NCBI GenBank assembly: GCA_964576925.1
Contig: CAZNWJ010000002.1
Coordinates: forward strand, 310,001 to 374,000
Reading direction: 5' to 3'
Origin: JADJGC01 sp964576925
Lineage (GTDB): Bacteria > Zixibacteria > MSB-5A5 > CAIYYT01
Length of the DNA: 64,000 bases
Each line of letters starts with the position of its first letter. Positions within the stretch are counted from its first letter, which is position 1. Under the pieces are notes generated by a model. That model saw only the letters and a program-made list of their open reading frames with translations, had not been told where the DNA came from and made no database searches. The translations under genes and the position numbers were made by a program. Shown here one piece after another: positions 34,589 through 43,394 of this stretch.

Positions 34589-35632
34589 ATGCCTGCCAAA
34601 CATCGCTTAGTTGCGCTCAGCTTCTTGCTGATGCTCTTGCTGACTTCGATCTCACTTTATAGTCTTCCCCGCCTCTCGGCCGAACACGCCACGCCGTGTA
34701 TAACCTGCCATACTAATCCGAACGGCGGCGGTATGCGCAATGAGTTCGGCAATTTTGCCGTCGCCTATAACGAACGCTGTCTGCAAGCCACCAAGAAGCT
34801 GCTCGAACCCAACAAGTTTCGGCCGCGCCTCTCCGACAACGTGACCTTCGGCTTCGACTACCGCGCGTTGTATATCGAATCGGGCCGCACCCTGCAGATG
34901 CAGGCCGACCTCTACCTGGCCGTCGAGCTGCTGCGGCATGTCTCTTACAACCTCGCGCTCGGACAGAGCAACGTCCGCGACAGCTATCTCATGCTGAAGG
35001 TGAAAGATGAACAATATTGGGTGAAGCTCGGCCGTTTCTACCCCGCCTTCGGCTTGCGCGATCCCGATCACAATGCCTACGTCCGCACCGTGCCGTTGCT
35101 CGGACCGGAACTTGCCGTCGATGGCGCCTCGATCGGAGGCAACTTCTTCAACGGTTCAAACATCAGCTTCGAATTCTACGCCCAGGGTGGACAGCAAATC
35201 TTGACTCTACATTCGTTTCGTGCCGGCGCTCTCGGCCCTGTAGGCTTCTTGACCGGACTGTCGTGGCGCGAATCGGAAGAAATGCCCGATGGCTACCGCG
35301 GCTTTCCTGTCGCCAAGGCGGTCTTTGGCGGGCTCTCCTATGGTCGCCTGACGGCCCTGGGAGAAGTCGGTGCCGTCGGCAAGGGCAATGAGCAGCGAAC
35401 CGCGTTTGCCCAACTCTCGGCCCGGCTGGCTTACGGACTTCACCTGCTGAGTGAATATAACTTCCACGACCCCGAGTGGAACGTCAAGTCTGGCAAGAAC
35501 GAATTCTGGCGTTTTTCCCTGGAGGTCTTTCCGATTCCCTTCGTTGAAATGCGACCCTCGGCAACCCTCGTCGGGGCCGGGCCGCGTAAGAACCAGGTCG
35601 ACTACTTCATTCAATTTCACGTGACCTATTGA
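34589..35632 (+). CDS. Single-haem cytochrome c fused to an outer-membrane beta-barrel
   Basis: This 347-residue protein has a signal peptide, then one haem motif CITCH (C37-H41) followed by TNPNGGGMRNEFGNF. From about residue 80 to the end there are many amphipathic strands (NVTFGFDYRALYIESG, YWVKLGRFYPAFGLRD, FSLEVFPIPFVEMRP) and a terminal aromatic (HVTY), as in porin-like barrels. The plan matches the 52458 gene. It starts a three-gene operon with a CX4CH cytochrome and a YceI protein. ATG 34589 follows GAGGAA. Confidence 0.72.
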   Translation: MPAKHRLVALSFLLMLLLTSISLYSLPRLSAEHATPCITCHTNPNGGGMRNEFGNFAVAYNERCLQATKKLLEPNKFRPRLSDNVTFGFDYRALYIESGRTLQMQADLYLAVELLRHVSYNLALGQSNVRDSYLMLKVKDEQYWVKLGRFYPAFGLRDPDHNAYVRTVPLLGPELAVDGASIGGNFFNGSNISFEFYAQGGQQILTLHSFRAGALGPVGFLTGLSWRESEEMPDGYRGFPVAKAVFGGLSYGRLTALGEVGAVGKGNEQRTAFAQLSARLAYGLHLLSEYNFHDPEWNVKSGKNEFWRFSLEVFPIPFVEMRPSATLVGAGPRKNQVDYFIQFHVTY

Positions 35633-35642
35633 GATCCTCGAT

Positions 35643-36095
35643 ATGATCGCAAGCATTACGCGCATACTGCCATCGTTCTTCCTGGTACTGATTTCCGGGG
35701 TCGCCGTGGCGTCAATCCTCATCAATTCCTGCGCCGATCACGGACGGGTCGTTCAGATCGTGGAGGAGGAGCCGCCGGTGCTGACCGTCTCCTTCAAGGA
35801 TGACGTCCAGCCGATTCTCCTCGCCTCGTGCGCTTTCAACAACTGCCATGGCAGTTTCAATCCGCAGCATGGCGTCAACGTGACCAGCTACGCCGGCATC
35901 ATGAACAACGACCCGTTCCACGGGCGGCACGTGATCCCCGGCGCTGCCGATGTCAGCGCCATCTACCTCGCGGTCACAACGCGCTATCGGGAAATCGGTT
36001 TGCAGTTTCGGATGCCGCAATTCAGCGATACTCTTACGTCCGGCCAACAGGACACAATCAAGACTTGGATCAACGAAGGCGCTCATGACAACTAG
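35643..36095 (+). CDS. Cytochrome c-like lipoprotein with a CX4CH haem motif
   Basis: This 150-residue protein has an N-terminal membrane/signal helix ending near LINSC (C30), which may be lipidated. It then has FKDDVQPILLASCAFNNCHG, the CX4CH (C63, C68, H69) signature of cytochrome c domains common in the FCB and PVC groups. Downstream, P-G-A-A-D-V-S and RMPQFSD with a methionine (a possible axial ligand) complete the fold. It lies 10 bases after the barrel gene and 15 before the yceI-like gene. Confidence 0.8.
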   Translation: MIASITRILPSFFLVLISGVAVASILINSCADHGRVVQIVEEEPPVLTVSFKDDVQPILLASCAFNNCHGSFNPQHGVNVTSYAGIMNNDPFHGRHVIPGAADVSAIYLAVTTRYREIGLQFRMPQFSDTLTSGQQDTIKTWINEGAHDN

Positions 36096-36110
36096 CGCCG
36101 GGGAGTCGAC

Positions 36111-36743
36111 ATGAACCAGATGAATCGTCTCGCTCTGGGGCTGCTCGCAACAACGCTGACTGCCTTGACGCCGGCCGCACAGGTGATTGCCGTCGATTAC
36201 TACGTTGCCGGAAATGTCGAGACCGACACGGTCTCTTTCGCGTCTCAGGCCAAGCTGGAGTTCATCGAGGGTACGACCCATACGATCTCCGGCGTGATCT
36301 CCTTCGACCCGCAAAACACCTCGCTCCCGGCTTCCGGTCGGCTGCGCGTCGACGCTCGTACCCTGCGCACGGGCATTGAACTTCGCGATGAGCACATGCG
36401 TGATCGCCACCTCCATACTGAACAGTTTCCGTACATCGAGTTCACCCTGAAGTCGATTTCCGGTCTGCCGGCCGCCCTGACTCCTGGAGACTCCTACGCC
36501 TTCCAGGTCATGGGTCAATTTTCTGTTCACGGCAGCACGCGCGACGTCACGGCAGCGGCTTCGGTGACACTCACGGCTCTCGATTCCACCCACTCGCAAC
36601 TCGCCGTGCGCGCCACCTTTCCGATCAAACTTGACGACTACAGCATTCCGCGCCCCAAAGCGCTTTTCTTGAAGCTGGCCGAGACCGTCGACATAACCGT
36701 GAGCTTTGTCGCGTCTACGAGCAATCCCAAGATCGAGTTCTAA
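36111..36743 (+). CDS. YceI-family periplasmic protein
   Basis: This 210-residue protein has a signal peptide, then a lipocalin-like YceI domain: SQAKLEFIEGTTHTISGVIS, the RVDARTLRTGIELRDEHMRDRHL motif, and FPYIEFTLKSI. YceI proteins bind isoprenoid-type lipids and often sit beside cytochromes. It is the last gene of the operon starting at 34589, which supports a role with the cytochromes. Confidence 0.9.
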   Translation: MNQMNRLALGLLATTLTALTPAAQVIAVDYYVAGNVETDTVSFASQAKLEFIEGTTHTISGVISFDPQNTSLPASGRLRVDARTLRTGIELRDEHMRDRHLHTEQFPYIEFTLKSISGLPAALTPGDSYAFQVMGQFSVHGSTRDVTAAASVTLTALDSTHSQLAVRATFPIKLDDYSIPRPKALFLKLAETVDITVSFVASTSNPKIEF

Positions 36744-36786
36744 CAGCCTGACAGGCGGCCGTTTCAAAGACCCCTCGTAAGCTGTT

Positions 36787-36867
36787 GCGTCGGTTCTTGA
36801 TTTCGCGCGGCCTTTCCGTAGTCGGTTGAACAACGAGTGTGCTCAGCGCGAAATTGTGAACCGACGC
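36787..36867 (+). repeat. 81-bp inverted-repeat element, copy B
   Basis: The arms GCGTCGGTTCTTGATTTCGC and GCGAAATTGTGAACCGACGC surround a centre unrelated in sequence to the other copies. It lies 44 bases after the yceI-like gene. The rest of the gap 36744-37088 holds only the ferritin promoter. Confidence 0.88.
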
Positions 36868-36981
36868 CTGTCGAATTCGAACAAACGACAACTTCTGGGA
36901 AAGCCAACGCAAAATTGTGTTGAAGGCGCTATCCCCCTTCTGATTCATTGACTTACCGCTCTTTATTTTTCTGCGAAATCA

Positions 36982-37010
36982 TTGATCGGCAGTCCCCTTT
37001 TGGATATATT
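36982..37010 (+). promoter_or_regulatory. Sigma-70-type promoter for the ferritin-like gene
   Basis: TTGATC (36982-36987) and TATATT (37005-37010) are exactly 17 bases apart, 78 bases before the ATG. Confidence 0.65.
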
Positions 37011-37088
37011 GTCTGCAGATAGCGGCTGTTCGGCCGCGCTGACAACGGTGATAATCGGGCAATCTGCCCTTCTGAATAAGGAGTTTCT

Positions 37089-37589
37089 ATGAACGTCTTC
37101 GAGTTTGCCATGAAGATGGAGAAAGACGGCCAGCACTTTTACGAGAGCGAAGCTTCCCGCACCAACAACCCGGCGCTCCGCAAAATCTGGCTGCAATTGG
37201 CCGGCGACGAAATCAAGCACTACGAAATCTTCAAGCGTTTCCGCGACGGCGAAGTTCACGAAGCCAAGGCGATGTCGGAATTGGGCACGCAGATCCTGGC
37301 GACGGCCAAGACAATCTTCGAGCAGCTTCCCAAGGGATCCGATGACATGAAATTCGGTGACGACGTGATCGCCGCCTGGAACAAAGCGCAAGACCTCGAA
37401 CGCGAAACCGAGAAATTCTACCGCCAAAAATCGAGTGAAGAGAAGGCGCCGGAAGTGCAGAAAGCATTCGGGCTGCTGGCCGACGAGGAGCACAAGCATG
37501 TTGTCCTGATCGAGCACGTCCTGGAGTTTCTCCACCAGCCCAAGAGCTGGTTGGACGACGCCGAGTGGAGCAACATCACCCACAATTAG
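37089..37589 (+). CDS. Rubrerythrin-like diiron ferritin-family protein
   Basis: This 166-residue four-helix protein repeats the ligand pattern twice: E11...Y18, E41-x2-H44, then E104...Y111, E134-x2-H137. This is the diiron set of the rubrerythrin/ferritin-like family. There is no rubredoxin domain (no cysteine pairs). Such proteins reduce peroxide or store iron. TAAGGAG precedes ATG 37089. The next gene on the strand is pruA, 95 bases away, and a superoxide dismutase lies further on, in line with a redox role. Confidence 0.88.
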   Translation: MNVFEFAMKMEKDGQHFYESEASRTNNPALRKIWLQLAGDEIKHYEIFKRFRDGEVHEAKAMSELGTQILATAKTIFEQLPKGSDDMKFGDDVIAAWNKAQDLERETEKFYRQKSSEEKAPEVQKAFGLLADEEHKHVVLIEHVLEFLHQPKSWLDDAEWSNITHN

Positions 37590-37684
37590 ATCATCGCAGG
37601 TTTGTAAACGTCCCGGGGCACATGCCAGGTGCCCCGAACCAAGACGGTCACTGCAATCAGGGAGAAAATCAAGGAGGAGATTTC

Positions 37685-39319
37685 ATGGGTACATTCCGCA
37701 TGGCTCAGCCTGTAAATGAGCCGATTTATTCATATGCCCCCGGAACGCCGGAACGCAGCAAGCTCATGGCTGCGTTGGCAGATCTCAAGTCGCAGCAAAT
37801 CGACATTCCGCTGGTGATCGACGGCAAGGAAGTCCGCGTCGGGGAGAAGATCAAGATCACGGCGCCGCACGACCATTCTTTGGTCCTCGGTTACACCTAT
37901 CGCGGTACCAAAGCGGAGACGCAGGCCGCCATCGACGCCTGTCTGGCCGCGCAGAAATCGTGGGCCGAACTGCCGATGCACCACCGCATCGGCGTTTTTC
38001 TCAAAGCGGCCGACTTAATCGCCGGTCCCTACCGCTACACACTGAATGCAGCGACGATGCTCGGTCACTCCAAGAATGTGTTCCAGGCAGAGATTGATGC
38101 CGTCTGTGAGTTGATCGACTTCTTCCGCTTCAACGCCTTTTTCATGCAACAAATCGCCGACTTGCAGCCGATCAATCCCGATCCGACCATCTGGAATCGC
38201 ATCGACTATCGGCCGCTGGAGGGCTTCATCTTCGCGGTCTCGCCGTTCAACTTCGTTTCGATCAACGGCAATCTCCCGACCGCGCCCGCGATGTGGGGCA
38301 ATGTCTCCGTCTGGAAGCCCGCCTCCAGCGTCATGTACACCTCGCACTTCCTGATGAAAATCCTCATCGAAGCTGGTCTGCCCCCGGGTGTGATCAACCT
38401 GATCACTGGCAAGGCCGCGGAGATTTCCGATATCGTCCTCAATCACGAGTACCTCGCCGGAATTCACTTCACCGGCTCAACCGGGGTTTTCCAGGGCATG
38501 TGGAAGACGATCGGCGAGAACATCGCCCGGAATAAGTACAAGGGCTATCCTCGTATCGTCGGTGAGACCGGCGGCAAAGACTTCATCTTCGTCCACAAGT
38601 CCGCCGTTCCCGAACAGGTGGCAACGGCCATCACTCGCGGGGCCTTTGAGTATCAGGGTCAGAAGTGCTCGGCCGCCTCGCGCGCCTATATTCCGAAATC
38701 GCTCTGGCCGAAAATCAAGAAGCTGGTCTTGCAGCAACTCTCAGAAATCAAAATGGGCGACCCGGCCGATCCGACCAACTTCATGAATGCCGTCATCGAT
38801 CGCGGGGCTTTTGACAGCATCAAGAAATACGTCGACTTCGCCAAGAAGGCCTCTGATGCCGAGATCATCTCCGGCGGTCACTGCGACGACTCGAAAGGCT
38901 TCTACATCGACGCCACCTTGATCGAGACGACGAATCCCAAGTTCAAAACGATGGAAGAAGAGATCTTTGGACCGGTGATGACAGTCTATGTCTACAACGA
39001 CAAGGACTACGAGAAAACACTGCAGCTTTGCGACGAGACCTCACCCTACGCATTGACCGGCGCAGTCTTCGCTGCAGATCGCGATGCCGTCATCACTGCC
39101 GAACGCATGCTTCGCCAGGCAGCTGGAAACTTCTACATCAACGACAAACCGACCGGTGCAGTCGTCGGCCAGCAGCCCTTCGGTGGCGCCAGAGCCTCCG
39201 GCACCAACGACAAAGCCGGCGCGCTGCACAACATGATTCGCTGGACCTCGCCGCGCACCATCAAGGAGAACTTCGTCCCGCCGACGGACTACAAGTATCC
39301 CTTTATGCGAGAGAAGTAG
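37685..39319 (+). CDS. pruA: 1-pyrroline-5-carboxylate dehydrogenase
   Basis: ATG 37685 is chosen because GGAGGAG lies five bases upstream; the open frame extends to 37565 without support. The 544-residue protein is the long P5C dehydrogenase type found in eukaryotes and FCB bacteria: YRPLEGFIFAVSPFNF, HFTGSTGVF, the catalytic glutamate in VGETGGKD and the nucleophilic cysteine in GQKCSAASR, then EEEIFGPVMTVYVY. It oxidises P5C/glutamate semialdehyde to glutamate with NAD, the second step of proline use. No proline dehydrogenase is in the window. A terminator follows. Confidence 0.95.
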   Translation: MGTFRMAQPVNEPIYSYAPGTPERSKLMAALADLKSQQIDIPLVIDGKEVRVGEKIKITAPHDHSLVLGYTYRGTKAETQAAIDACLAAQKSWAELPMHHRIGVFLKAADLIAGPYRYTLNAATMLGHSKNVFQAEIDAVCELIDFFRFNAFFMQQIADLQPINPDPTIWNRIDYRPLEGFIFAVSPFNFVSINGNLPTAPAMWGNVSVWKPASSVMYTSHFLMKILIEAGLPPGVINLITGKAAEISDIVLNHEYLAGIHFTGSTGVFQGMWKTIGENIARNKYKGYPRIVGETGGKDFIFVHKSAVPEQVATAITRGAFEYQGQKCSAASRAYIPKSLWPKIKKLVLQQLSEIKMGDPADPTNFMNAVIDRGAFDSIKKYVDFAKKASDAEIISGGHCDDSKGFYIDATLIETTNPKFKTMEEEIFGPVMTVYVYNDKDYEKTLQLCDETSPYALTGAVFAADRDAVITAERMLRQAAGNFYINDKPTGAVVGQQPFGGARASGTNDKAGALHNMIRWTSPRTIKENFVPPTDYKYPFMREK

Positions 39320-39346
39320 ACTAGTTCTTCAAAACAGCCAGTAATG

Positions 39347-39388
39347 AGGCGCGGTGGACGACATTGTCCTCCGCGCCTTTCCTTCTTG
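39347..39388 (+). terminator. Rho-independent terminator of pruA
   Basis: AGGCGCGG+GGAC pairs with GTCC+CCGCGCCT with one T-T mismatch, and TTTCCTTCTTG follows. It lies 28 bases after the pruA stop. Confidence 0.85.
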
Positions 39389-39441
39389 TTCAGCAAGCAA
39401 TCTGTAGCTGCAGCGCCAATACCCTGTCTCCTTCCCCCGTT

Positions 39442-39740
39442 GCGTCGGTTCTTGATTTCGCGCGTTTCACCGGCCAATCGCGCACCCTCGCACCCACCCA
39501 GCGCGAAATTGTGAACCGACGCGATTTCGTTTCATATCTTCTCCCCCGTTCCGTCGGTTCTTGATTTCGCGCGTTTCACCAGCCAATCACTCGTCCTCGC
39601 ACCGTCCCAGCGCGAAATTGTGAACCGACGCGATTTCGTTTCATATCTTCTCCCCCGTTCCGTCGGTTCTTGATTTCGCGCGTTTCACCAGCCAATCACT
39701 CGTCCTCGCACCGACTCAGCGCGAAATTGTGAACCGACGC
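39442..39740 (+). repeat. Tandem array of three 81-bp inverted-repeat elements (copies C, D, E)
   Basis: Copies lie at 39442-39522, 39551-39631 and 39660-39740. Starts are 109 bases apart, with an identical 28-base spacer (beginning GATTTCGTTTC, ending CCCCCGTT). The 22-base arms pair perfectly except for a central TTG/ACA block. D and E differ from each other by only a few bases, so recent tandem duplication is likely. This fills most of the 39320-39856 gap. Confidence 0.93.
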
Positions 39741-39856
39741 CTCTTGCGCTCTTGATAACAGCAATACCCTGCACCATTGGAACCCCTCCGCGCCTTTGGG
39801 GTTAAGTAAGAGGTATGGGCGGCAGCGACACGATTGACTGAGATCACGGAGGATCA

Positions 39857-40603
39857 ATGACAGAATCAAGAAACACCGCCAATGACTTGGGCCTCACCCG
39901 CCGCGAATTCATCCAGCATGCCGCCATCGTCGGCGCAGCCGCTGTCGTCCTGCCCTCGCTGCTGGGCGATCAACTCGCAATGGCCCAGGAGGTCGACCCC
40001 TATGCTCTGCCGCCGCTGCCCTACGCTTACGACGCCCTCGAACCGCATATCGACAAACTCACCATGGAGATTCACCACACCAAACACCATCAGGCCTATA
40101 TCAACAACCTGGTCAAGGCGCTTGAGAAGTACCCGGAACTGCGCAAAGAAACCCCCGAACAACTCCTGCGCAAACTGCCGAAACTCCCGCAGGAGATCTA
40201 TCACCCCGTGAAGAACAACGCCGGCGGTCATCTCAATCACTCGTTTTTCTGGCAGATCCTCGGCCCCAACGCCGGCGGTGATCCGCAGAACGATATCGGC
40301 GAAGCGATCAATCTGAAATTCGGCGGCATCGCGCAGTTTCGTCAGGAGTTCACGGACAAAGCGATGGGCATCTTCGGTTCCGGCTGGGCGTGGTTGGTGC
40401 TGGATTCAGGTCGCCTGCGCGTGGTCGGCAACATGAATCAACACAGCCCGATCTCCGATGGCTTCGTCCCCCTGCTCGGCATCGACGTTTGGGAACACGC
40501 GTATTACCTGAAGTACCGGAACCGCCGCGCCGACTACGTGGCCGCCTTCTGGAACGTCGTCAACTGGGACGCCGTCAACAAGTTCTACTTAGCCGCCAGG
40601 TAG
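39857..40603 (+). CDS. Tat-exported Fe/Mn superoxide dismutase
   Basis: This 248-residue protein begins with a twin-arginine signal (LTRREFIQHAAIVGAAAVVL, cleavage near AMAQE at about 44). The SOD fold follows: PLPYAYDALEPHID, the metal histidine in IHHTKHHQAYINNL, GGHLNHSFFW, then GSGWAWLV and the metal triad end DVWEHAYY. It dismutates superoxide. GGAGG precedes the ATG. The metal (Fe or Mn) cannot be decided by eye. It has its own terminator. Confidence 0.93.
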   Translation: MTESRNTANDLGLTRREFIQHAAIVGAAAVVLPSLLGDQLAMAQEVDPYALPPLPYAYDALEPHIDKLTMEIHHTKHHQAYINNLVKALEKYPELRKETPEQLLRKLPKLPQEIYHPVKNNAGGHLNHSFFWQILGPNAGGDPQNDIGEAINLKFGGIAQFRQEFTDKAMGIFGSGWAWLVLDSGRLRVVGNMNQHSPISDGFVPLLGIDVWEHAYYLKYRNRRADYVAAFWNVVNWDAVNKFYLAAR

Positions 40604-40659
40604 TCCAACCCGTTCGGCTCTGTCACACAACGGACTCAGCAAAACTGAATCGAAACGAA

Positions 40660-40690
40660 ATCGGGCAGGGACTGCAAGTCCCTGCCCGAT
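40660..40690. terminator. Bidirectional terminator between sod and gdhA
   Basis: A perfect 14-bp stem, ATCGGGCAGGGACT with AGTCCCTGCCCGAT, has a GCA loop. On the minus strand the stem is followed by TTCGTTTCGATTC, so gdhA is terminated best. Confidence 0.85.
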
Positions 40691-40734
40691 GCGATGTACT
40701 CGCGACCGTGCGAGTTCACGAAGGGAGATTGAGA

Positions 40735-42093
40735 TTAGACAACGCCCTGGTCGAGCATCGCGTCGGCTACCTTGACAAAGCCGCCAATGTTCGCACCATT
40801 GACGTAATTAATGAAATTGCCTTCCTTACCATAGTGCATGCAGGTCTCATGAATCGACTTCATAATGCCGTGCAAGCGCTTGTCAACTTCTTCACGCGTC
40901 CACGACAACCGCAGGCTGTTCTGCGACATCTCAAGTCCCGAGGTCGCCACGCCGCCGGCGTTCGCCGCCTTGCCCGGACCGTAGAGGATCTTGCTGTCGA
41001 TAAACACATTGACCGCATCAGGTGTCGAAGGCATGTTGGCGCCTTCGCTGACTACATAGACGCCATTCTTAATCAGGTTGCGGGCATCTTGTTCGGTGAT
41101 TTCGTTCTGCGTCGCCGATGGGAAAGCGCACTGCGCTTTGTGGTTCCACAGCGGATTGTGGTCCGTGCCGGCGTTGATCGGTGAATACACAGCCGTCTTG
41201 TACTTGTCGGCGTATTCCTTGATGCGGCCGCGGCGATTGTTCTTCAGATCCATCACAAACGCGAGCTTCTCGCGGTCGATACCGGCTTCATCATAGATGT
41301 AACCCGCCGAATCCGACAGCGTCACCGGTTTGCCGCCCAAATCGAGCAGCTTTTCGACGGTGTACTGAGCAACATTGCCCGAACCCGACACCAGGCACGT
41401 CTTGCCGTGCATCGACTCGCTGCGGGTGCCCAGCATCTCGGCGGCAAAATACACCGCGCCATAGCCGGTAGCTTCCGGACGAATTAGCGATCCGCCCCAA
41501 TTCAGGCCCTTGCCGGTCAAAACGCCGGTGAATTCGTTGCGCAGCTTCTTGTACTGCCCATACATGAAACCGATTTCGCGACCACCGACGCCTATGTCGC
41601 CCGCCGGTACGTCGGTGTTCGGCCCGATGTGTCGGAACAGCTCGCTCATGAAAGCCTGGCAGAAGCGCATTACTTCCATGTCCGATTTTCCCTTGGGATC
41701 AAAATCAGAGCCGCCCTTGCCGCCGCCCATCGGCAGCGTCGTCAGGCTATTCTTGAACACCTGCTCGAAAGCGAGGAATTTGAGAATACCGAGATTGACC
41801 GTCGGGTGGAAACGCAGACCGCCCTTGTACGGACCGATCGCCGAATTCATCTCGATCCGATAGCCGCGATTGACCCGGATCTCGCCGGAATCGTCGACCC
41901 ACGGTACCCGGAACATCAACACGCGCTCTGGTTCAACGATGCGATCGAGTATCTTGGCTTCCCGATAGACCGGGTGCTTGTCGAGAAACGGCATCAGCGA
42001 TTCGACGACTTCTTGCACCGCCTGGTGAAATTCACGCTCGCTCGGGTTCTTGGCTTTGACCTGCTCCATGAAAGCAGAAACGTTACCTGACAT
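40735..42093 (-). CDS. gdhA: Glutamate dehydrogenase, hexameric GdhA type
   Basis: ATG 42093 has AAGGAG six bases upstream; the frame runs on to 42249 without support. The 452-residue protein is full length: RVPWVDDSGEIRVNRGYRI, GPYKGGLRFHP, the catalytic lysine region LPMGGGKGGSDFDPKGKSD, and GSGNVAQYTVEKL for the dinucleotide. The length and the PMGGGKGG variant fit NADP-type bacterial GdhA. It interconverts glutamate with 2-oxoglutarate and ammonia, downstream of PruA in proline breakdown. Confidence 0.95.
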   Translation of the reverse strand: MSGNVSAFMEQVKAKNPSEREFHQAVQEVVESLMPFLDKHPVYREAKILDRIVEPERVLMFRVPWVDDSGEIRVNRGYRIEMNSAIGPYKGGLRFHPTVNLGILKFLAFEQVFKNSLTTLPMGGGKGGSDFDPKGKSDMEVMRFCQAFMSELFRHIGPNTDVPAGDIGVGGREIGFMYGQYKKLRNEFTGVLTGKGLNWGGSLIRPEATGYGAVYFAAEMLGTRSESMHGKTCLVSGSGNVAQYTVEKLLDLGGKPVTLSDSAGYIYDEAGIDREKLAFVMDLKNNRRGRIKEYADKYKTAVYSPINAGTDHNPLWNHKAQCAFPSATQNEITEQDARNLIKNGVYVVSEGANMPSTPDAVNVFIDSKILYGPGKAANAGGVATSGLEMSQNSLRLSWTREEVDKRLHGIMKSIHETCMHYGKEGNFINYVNGANIGGFVKVADAMLDQGVV

Positions 42094-42342
42094 GAACAAC
42101 TCCTTCGCTACGCTCTGCGGCGCCGGGAACGGCGAACTTAAAATCAGCAGAGTGTCTGTGTCATTGCCGTCCAATGCCGATGCGCTCATCGGCTTGGCGT
42201 ATGTTACTTTTTTCACATACAACTTCGTCCCAATGCCGATCATGGTCAACTTCGTTTATCCTGAAGCTTTTCTTCGGATTTCCTTAGCGTTCGACTTCGA
42301 GTTCATGCGGCAAATCAACGTTTGTCATCTATATTGAACCTG

Positions 42343-43215
42343 ATGGAACCGCCGGCAACGCTCTGCTACTTCGTTTCCGATTTGCATGGTCGCCTCGAGC
42401 TCTACGAAAAGCTTTTCAACGCGATTCGAACGGCGCCGCCGCAATTCCTGTTCATCGGTGGAGACCTGCTGCCCTCCGGAATGGCAGCTCTGGCGCGCAA
42501 TGTGGAGTACACGCCGTTTGTCGACAGTTATCTGGCGCCCGCCTTCAGGCTCTTGCAACGCGAGCTGCATGAGCGGTTTCCATCGACCTTTGTGATCCTC
42601 GGCAATGACGATGGCAAGTTCGAGGAAGACGCGATTATTGCCGGCGACGCCGAAGGATTATGGCATTACGCGCACAATCGCTGTCTCGACGTCGGAGATT
42701 ACTCGATCTTCGGCTATAACTACGTCCCACCATCGCCCTTCCAGCTGAAAGATTGGGAGCGTTATGACGTCTCCCGCTACGTTGACCCCGGTTGTGTATC
42801 GCCGGAGGAAGGAAGCAACTCGCAGAGTATTGATCCCGAAACCATCCGCTATTCAACGATCGATCACGATCTGCGCCAACTAATCGCCGGTCGAGACCTC
42901 TCGAGAGCAATCCTGCTCTTCCACACGCCACCTTATAATACCGACCTCGATTGGGTCGATCATCACGGACGCACGGTTGAAGGCGTCGAACCCGACCCGC
43001 ACATCGGAAGTATCGCTGTACGCCGGTTCATAGAGACCAAACAGCCGTGGCTAACCCTCCATGGGCACGCCCACGAATCTGTCCGGATCTCTACCAATTG
43101 GTTGACCCGCATCGGCAAGACAGTGACACTCGGGGCTGCGCACGACGGCCCGGAGCTGTCGCTCGTTTCCTTTGACCTCGCAAACCCGGCCGCTGCCAAT
43201 AGACGACTTCTCTAG
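42343..43215 (+). CDS. Calcineurin-like metallophosphoesterase
   Basis: The 290-residue protein has the five metal-site motifs in order: VSDLHGRLE, GGDLLP, LGNDDGK, LLFHTPPYNTDLD and HGHAHES. It would hydrolyse a phosphoester in the cytoplasm; the substrate is unknown. ATG 42343 is taken as start; in-frame TTG codons at 42322 and 42334 are possible and no site decides. The 249-base gap to gdhA holds both divergent promoters, but I see no clear boxes. Confidence 0.85.
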   Translation: MEPPATLCYFVSDLHGRLELYEKLFNAIRTAPPQFLFIGGDLLPSGMAALARNVEYTPFVDSYLAPAFRLLQRELHERFPSTFVILGNDDGKFEEDAIIAGDAEGLWHYAHNRCLDVGDYSIFGYNYVPPSPFQLKDWERYDVSRYVDPGCVSPEEGSNSQSIDPETIRYSTIDHDLRQLIAGRDLSRAILLFHTPPYNTDLDWVDHHGRTVEGVEPDPHIGSIAVRRFIETKQPWLTLHGHAHESVRISTNWLTRIGKTVTLGAAHDGPELSLVSFDLANPAAANRRLL

Positions 43216-43293
43216 GCCATAAACTGAACGCGATCAGGGAGTTCGCCATGAGTTCACCGCCTGGTCGAGACCCTCGGCGTTTCGAGAAACTTC

Positions 43294-43322
43294 TTGACAA
43301 ATATACACTTAGCCCGTAGATT
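43294..43322 (+). promoter_or_regulatory. Sigma-70 promoter of the metalloprotease pair
   Basis: Consensus TTGACA (43294-43299) and TAGATT (43317-43322) have a 17-base spacer, 72 bases before the first gene. Confidence 0.75.
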
Positions 43323-43394
43323 TTATTAGGCGTTACTCGCCGTTTGGTACCGATTCTACCAGTTACGACTTCGAAGATTGGAGTTAAAGTCTTT

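Noticed and set aside
39442..39740. CRISPR array
   Set aside because: The repeats are 81 bp with internal symmetry, the spacers are identical, and other copies exist elsewhere singly. No cas genes are near.
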